Assembly (NCBI GenBank): GCA_903837135.1
Contig: CAILTK010000035.1
Coordinates: 23,264 to 87,263, forward strand
DNA: 64,000 nucleotides
From: an uncultured Caulobacterales bacterium
GTDB lineage: Bacteria; Pseudomonadota; Alphaproteobacteria; Caulobacterales; Caulobacteraceae
Reading direction: 5' to 3'
Under the pieces are notes generated by a model. It did not search any database, was not told the DNA's origin, and worked only from the letters and a program-made list of their open reading frames with translations. The position numbers were made by a program, and so were the translations under genes. How positions within the stretch are numbered: position 1 is the first letter of the stretch; each line of letters begins with the position of its first letter. This document shows, in pieces, positions 60,563-64,000 of the stretch.

Positions 60563-62451
60563 TGCGGTTCGATGAGCGCTTCCTCGACGAGTTGAAGTCG
60601 CGACTGCGCCTGTCCGACGTAATCGGTCGCACCGTGAAGCTGCGCCGCCAGGGCCGCGAATACGTCGGCCTGTCGCCGTTCAGCAAGGAGAAGAGCCCGT
60701 CCTTCTTCGTCAATGACGACAAGGGGTTCTTCCACGACTTCTCCTCCGGCAAGCACGGCGACCTGATCGGCTTCCTGCAGGAAACCGAGCGGCTGACCTT
60801 TCGCGAGGCGGTGGAGCGGCTGGCGCTAGAAGCGGGCATGGCGTTGCCGGCCGAGGATCCCCGCGCCGCCGCCGAGGAGCAGAAGCGGCAGGGGCTGCAG
60901 GACTGGCTGGAGCTGGCCGCCAAATGGTTCGAGGGCGAGCTGAAGCGGCCGGCGGGGGCCAGCGCCCGCGCCTACCTCGAGCGGCGCGGCCTGCCCGAGG
61001 GCGAATGGGCCCGCTTCGGCCTGGGCTTCGCGCCGAATGGGCGCACGGCGCTGAAGGACTATCTGATCGCCAAGGGCGCGCGCCCGGCCGAACTGGTCGA
61101 GACCGGCCTCTTGATCGCGCCCGAGGACGGCGGCGCGCCCTATGACCGGTTCCGGGACCGGATCATCTTTCCGATCACCGATGCGCGCGGCAAGGTGGTG
61201 TCGTTCGGCGGCCGGGCGATGGATCCCGAGGCGCGGGCCAAATACCTCAACGGACCCGAGACCCCGCTGTTTCACAAGGGCTTCGTCCTCTACGGACTGC
61301 CGGAGGCGCGCAAGCTCTTGCACACGGGCGGCGAGAGCGCGGCCCTGGTGGTGGTCGAGGGCTATATGGACGCGATCGCCTGCCAGCGCGCGGGGATCGC
61401 CGCGGTGGCCCCGCTCGGCACCGCCCTGACCGAAGAGCAGATGGCGGTGCTGTGGCGGCTTCACCCCGAGCCGACGATGAGCTTCGACGGCGACGGCGCG
61501 GGCCTGCGGGCCGCCTACCGCACGCTCGACCGGGCGCTGCCGCTGCTGAAGCCGGGCCGCACCTTCCGCTTCGCCGTGGTCAAGGGCGGCAAGGACCCGG
61601 ACGAGGTGCTGCGCGAACAGGGCCCGGCGGTGCTGAAGGCCCAGCTGGCCGATACCCAGCCCTTCGTCGAGGTGCTGTTCGCCCGCGAACGCGACGCCGC
61701 CCAGCCGCTCGACACGCCCGAGCGGCGCACGGCGCTGAAGGTCAGGTTGCGCACCCTGGCCGCTTCCATCGCCGACAGCGAGCTTTCCCAGTCGTATCGG
61801 CAGGCCCTGCTCGATCGGTTCGAGGCGCTGTGGGCGCTCGAGCGGCCGGCGCGGACCTACGACGAAGCCGCGCGCGCCTTCCGGCAGGGTCGGGGCGGGC
61901 GCAAGGCGCCGGCGCCGACCGGGCCGACGCCGGAAGGCAAGGCGGCGGCGCGCAGGCTGCACAAGGCGTTGCGGCCCGCGAGCGCCATGCTCGCCGCCGC
62001 GGTGCTCAGTCATCCGGATTTCATCGACAGCCAGCTCGAGGCCATGGACGTGCAGGGCTTCGGCGATCAGGCGCTCGATGGCTTGGCGAAGGAAATCATT
62101 CGCTTGCGGCTTTCCTTCCCCGCCCTTGACTCGCAGAGCCTAGGTCGCCATCTCGCCCATTCGGGCTTCTCCGAAGTCCTGGCTGAAATCGCGCGCGCGG
62201 CCGCTGGGACGCGGGCGTCTTTCCTGCAGCCGGACATCACCGAGGAGCGCGCCCGTGCTGATTGGTCGCTGGCTTATTCGCAGGCGTTGCACCTGGCGCA
62301 CCTGGAGCGAGCGATCGATGACGCTAAATCAGAGGCGGATATAGACTTCGAAGCGCTGAGAACGCTGAAGGCCGAACGCGATGGGCTGAAACGTCGCATT
62401 AAGGCTGGTGAGTTCGACTCCCTATCTGAGGGAATCAGCGGCCCGCATTGA
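60562..62451 (+). CDS. dnaG: DNA primase
   Basis: 629 residues; ATG 60562 overlaps the upstream stop. The N-terminal CHC2 region is recognisable by framework ([19 protein letters not shown]) but its four zinc ligands are replaced: S38, S41, D59 and S62. The TOPRIM catalytic core is normal: [11 protein letters not shown] (Glu) and MSFDGDGAG (Asp pair), and a helicase-binding C-terminal domain follows. Synthesises RNA primers for the replication fork. Followed by rpoD, the standard macromolecular-synthesis arrangement. Confidence 0.93.
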   Translation: MRFDERFLDELKSRLRLSDVIGRTVKLRRQGREYVGLSPFSKEKSPSFFVNDDKGFFHDFSSGKHGDLIGFLQETERLTFREAVERLALEAGMALPAEDPRAAAEEQKRQGLQDWLELAAKWFEGELKRPAGASARAYLERRGLPEGEWARFGLGFAPNGRTALKDYLIAKGARPAELVETGLLIAPEDGGAPYDRFRDRIIFPITDARGKVVSFGGRAMDPEARAKYLNGPETPLFHKGFVLYGLPEARKLLHTGGESAALVVVEGYMDAIACQRAGIAAVAPLGTALTEEQMAVLWRLHPEPTMSFDGDGAGLRAAYRTLDRALPLLKPGRTFRFAVVKGGKDPDEVLREQGPAVLKAQLADTQPFVEVLFARERDAAQPLDTPERRTALKVRLRTLAASIADSELSQSYRQALLDRFEALWALERPARTYDEAARAFRQGRGGRKAPAPTGPTPEGKAAARRLHKALRPASAMLAAAVLSHPDFIDSQLEAMDVQGFGDQALDGLAKEIIRLRLSFPALDSQSLGRHLAHSGFSEVLAEIARAAAGTRASFLQPDITEERARADWSLAYSQALHLAHLERAIDDAKSEADIDFEALRTLKAERDGLKRRIKAGEFDSLSEGISGPH

Positions 62452-62492
62452 GACCTGAGAATGGCCGGCGGACGCGCCGGTTGGAGACACGA

Positions 62493-64000
<1,508 letters not shown>

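Overview
The window is high-GC DNA from an alphaproteobacterium, most likely a Caulobacteraceae member of the Phenylobacterium/Caulobacter type. The evidence is the dnaG-rpoD pair at the right edge, the style of the TonB-dependent receptor, the DnaG variant without zinc ligands, and the mix of aromatic-compound and peptidase genes. I infer this from protein character only; no database search was possible.

Left flank (1-21.3 kb): ordinary chromosomal genes. They comprise the end of an RND-type outer-membrane efflux factor, a Rieske oxygenase and a feruloyl-CoA-synthetase-like ligase (an aromatic-acid module), a glutathione transferase, a 3-hydroxyisobutyrate-dehydrogenase-like oxidoreductase and an M28 peptidase. 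A TonB receptor coupled to a PAP2 acid phosphatase, an EamA transporter, a two-component system and a methyltransferase follow. A phosphoesterase/YncE divergent pair has a perfect 18-bp palindrome between the two genes, and the flank ends with DedA, a COG4705 membrane protein and an outer-membrane transporter-like protein.

Centre (21.5-47.6 kb): a phage-derived element with a podovirus SU10-like head module. It encodes a possible small terminase partner, large terminase, portal, scaffold, major capsid protein, adaptor, tail or collar proteins, a tailspike and a full lysis cassette (holin-like, GH24 endolysin, Rz with nested Rz1). I see no integrase, repressor, replication gene or att-flanking tRNA. 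Embedded in it are AT-richer accessory cassettes: a 284-aa Cys-rich protein with a convergent neighbour, a lysozyme with a long disordered N-terminus followed by a small secreted protein, and a polymorphic-toxin-like protein with a GH-E-type nuclease C-terminus followed by a TPR protein and a DUF4272 protein (both immunity candidates). The lysozyme and nuclease genes are each preceded by a tiny Arg/Pro-rich ORF that overlaps the start codon. The element could be a degraded prophage or a domesticated particle that packages DNA and/or toxins. One tail gene appears to carry a -1 frameshift 24 codons before its original end.

Right flank (48-64 kb): the most unusual single gene is a membrane-anchored, two-AAA+ ClpA/ClpB-like protein whose C-terminus resembles domains 1 and 2 (PCRF) of peptide-chain release factor 2 but lacks the GGQ domain. 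This gene and an M19-type dipeptidase with an altered metal site lie between two 71-bp direct repeats, one of which is the 3' end of a downstream secreted-protein gene. Beyond lie a GNAT, oligopeptidase B, GFA protein, MsrB, MaoC dehydratase, VOC protein, MFS transporter, DNA primase and the start of rpoD.
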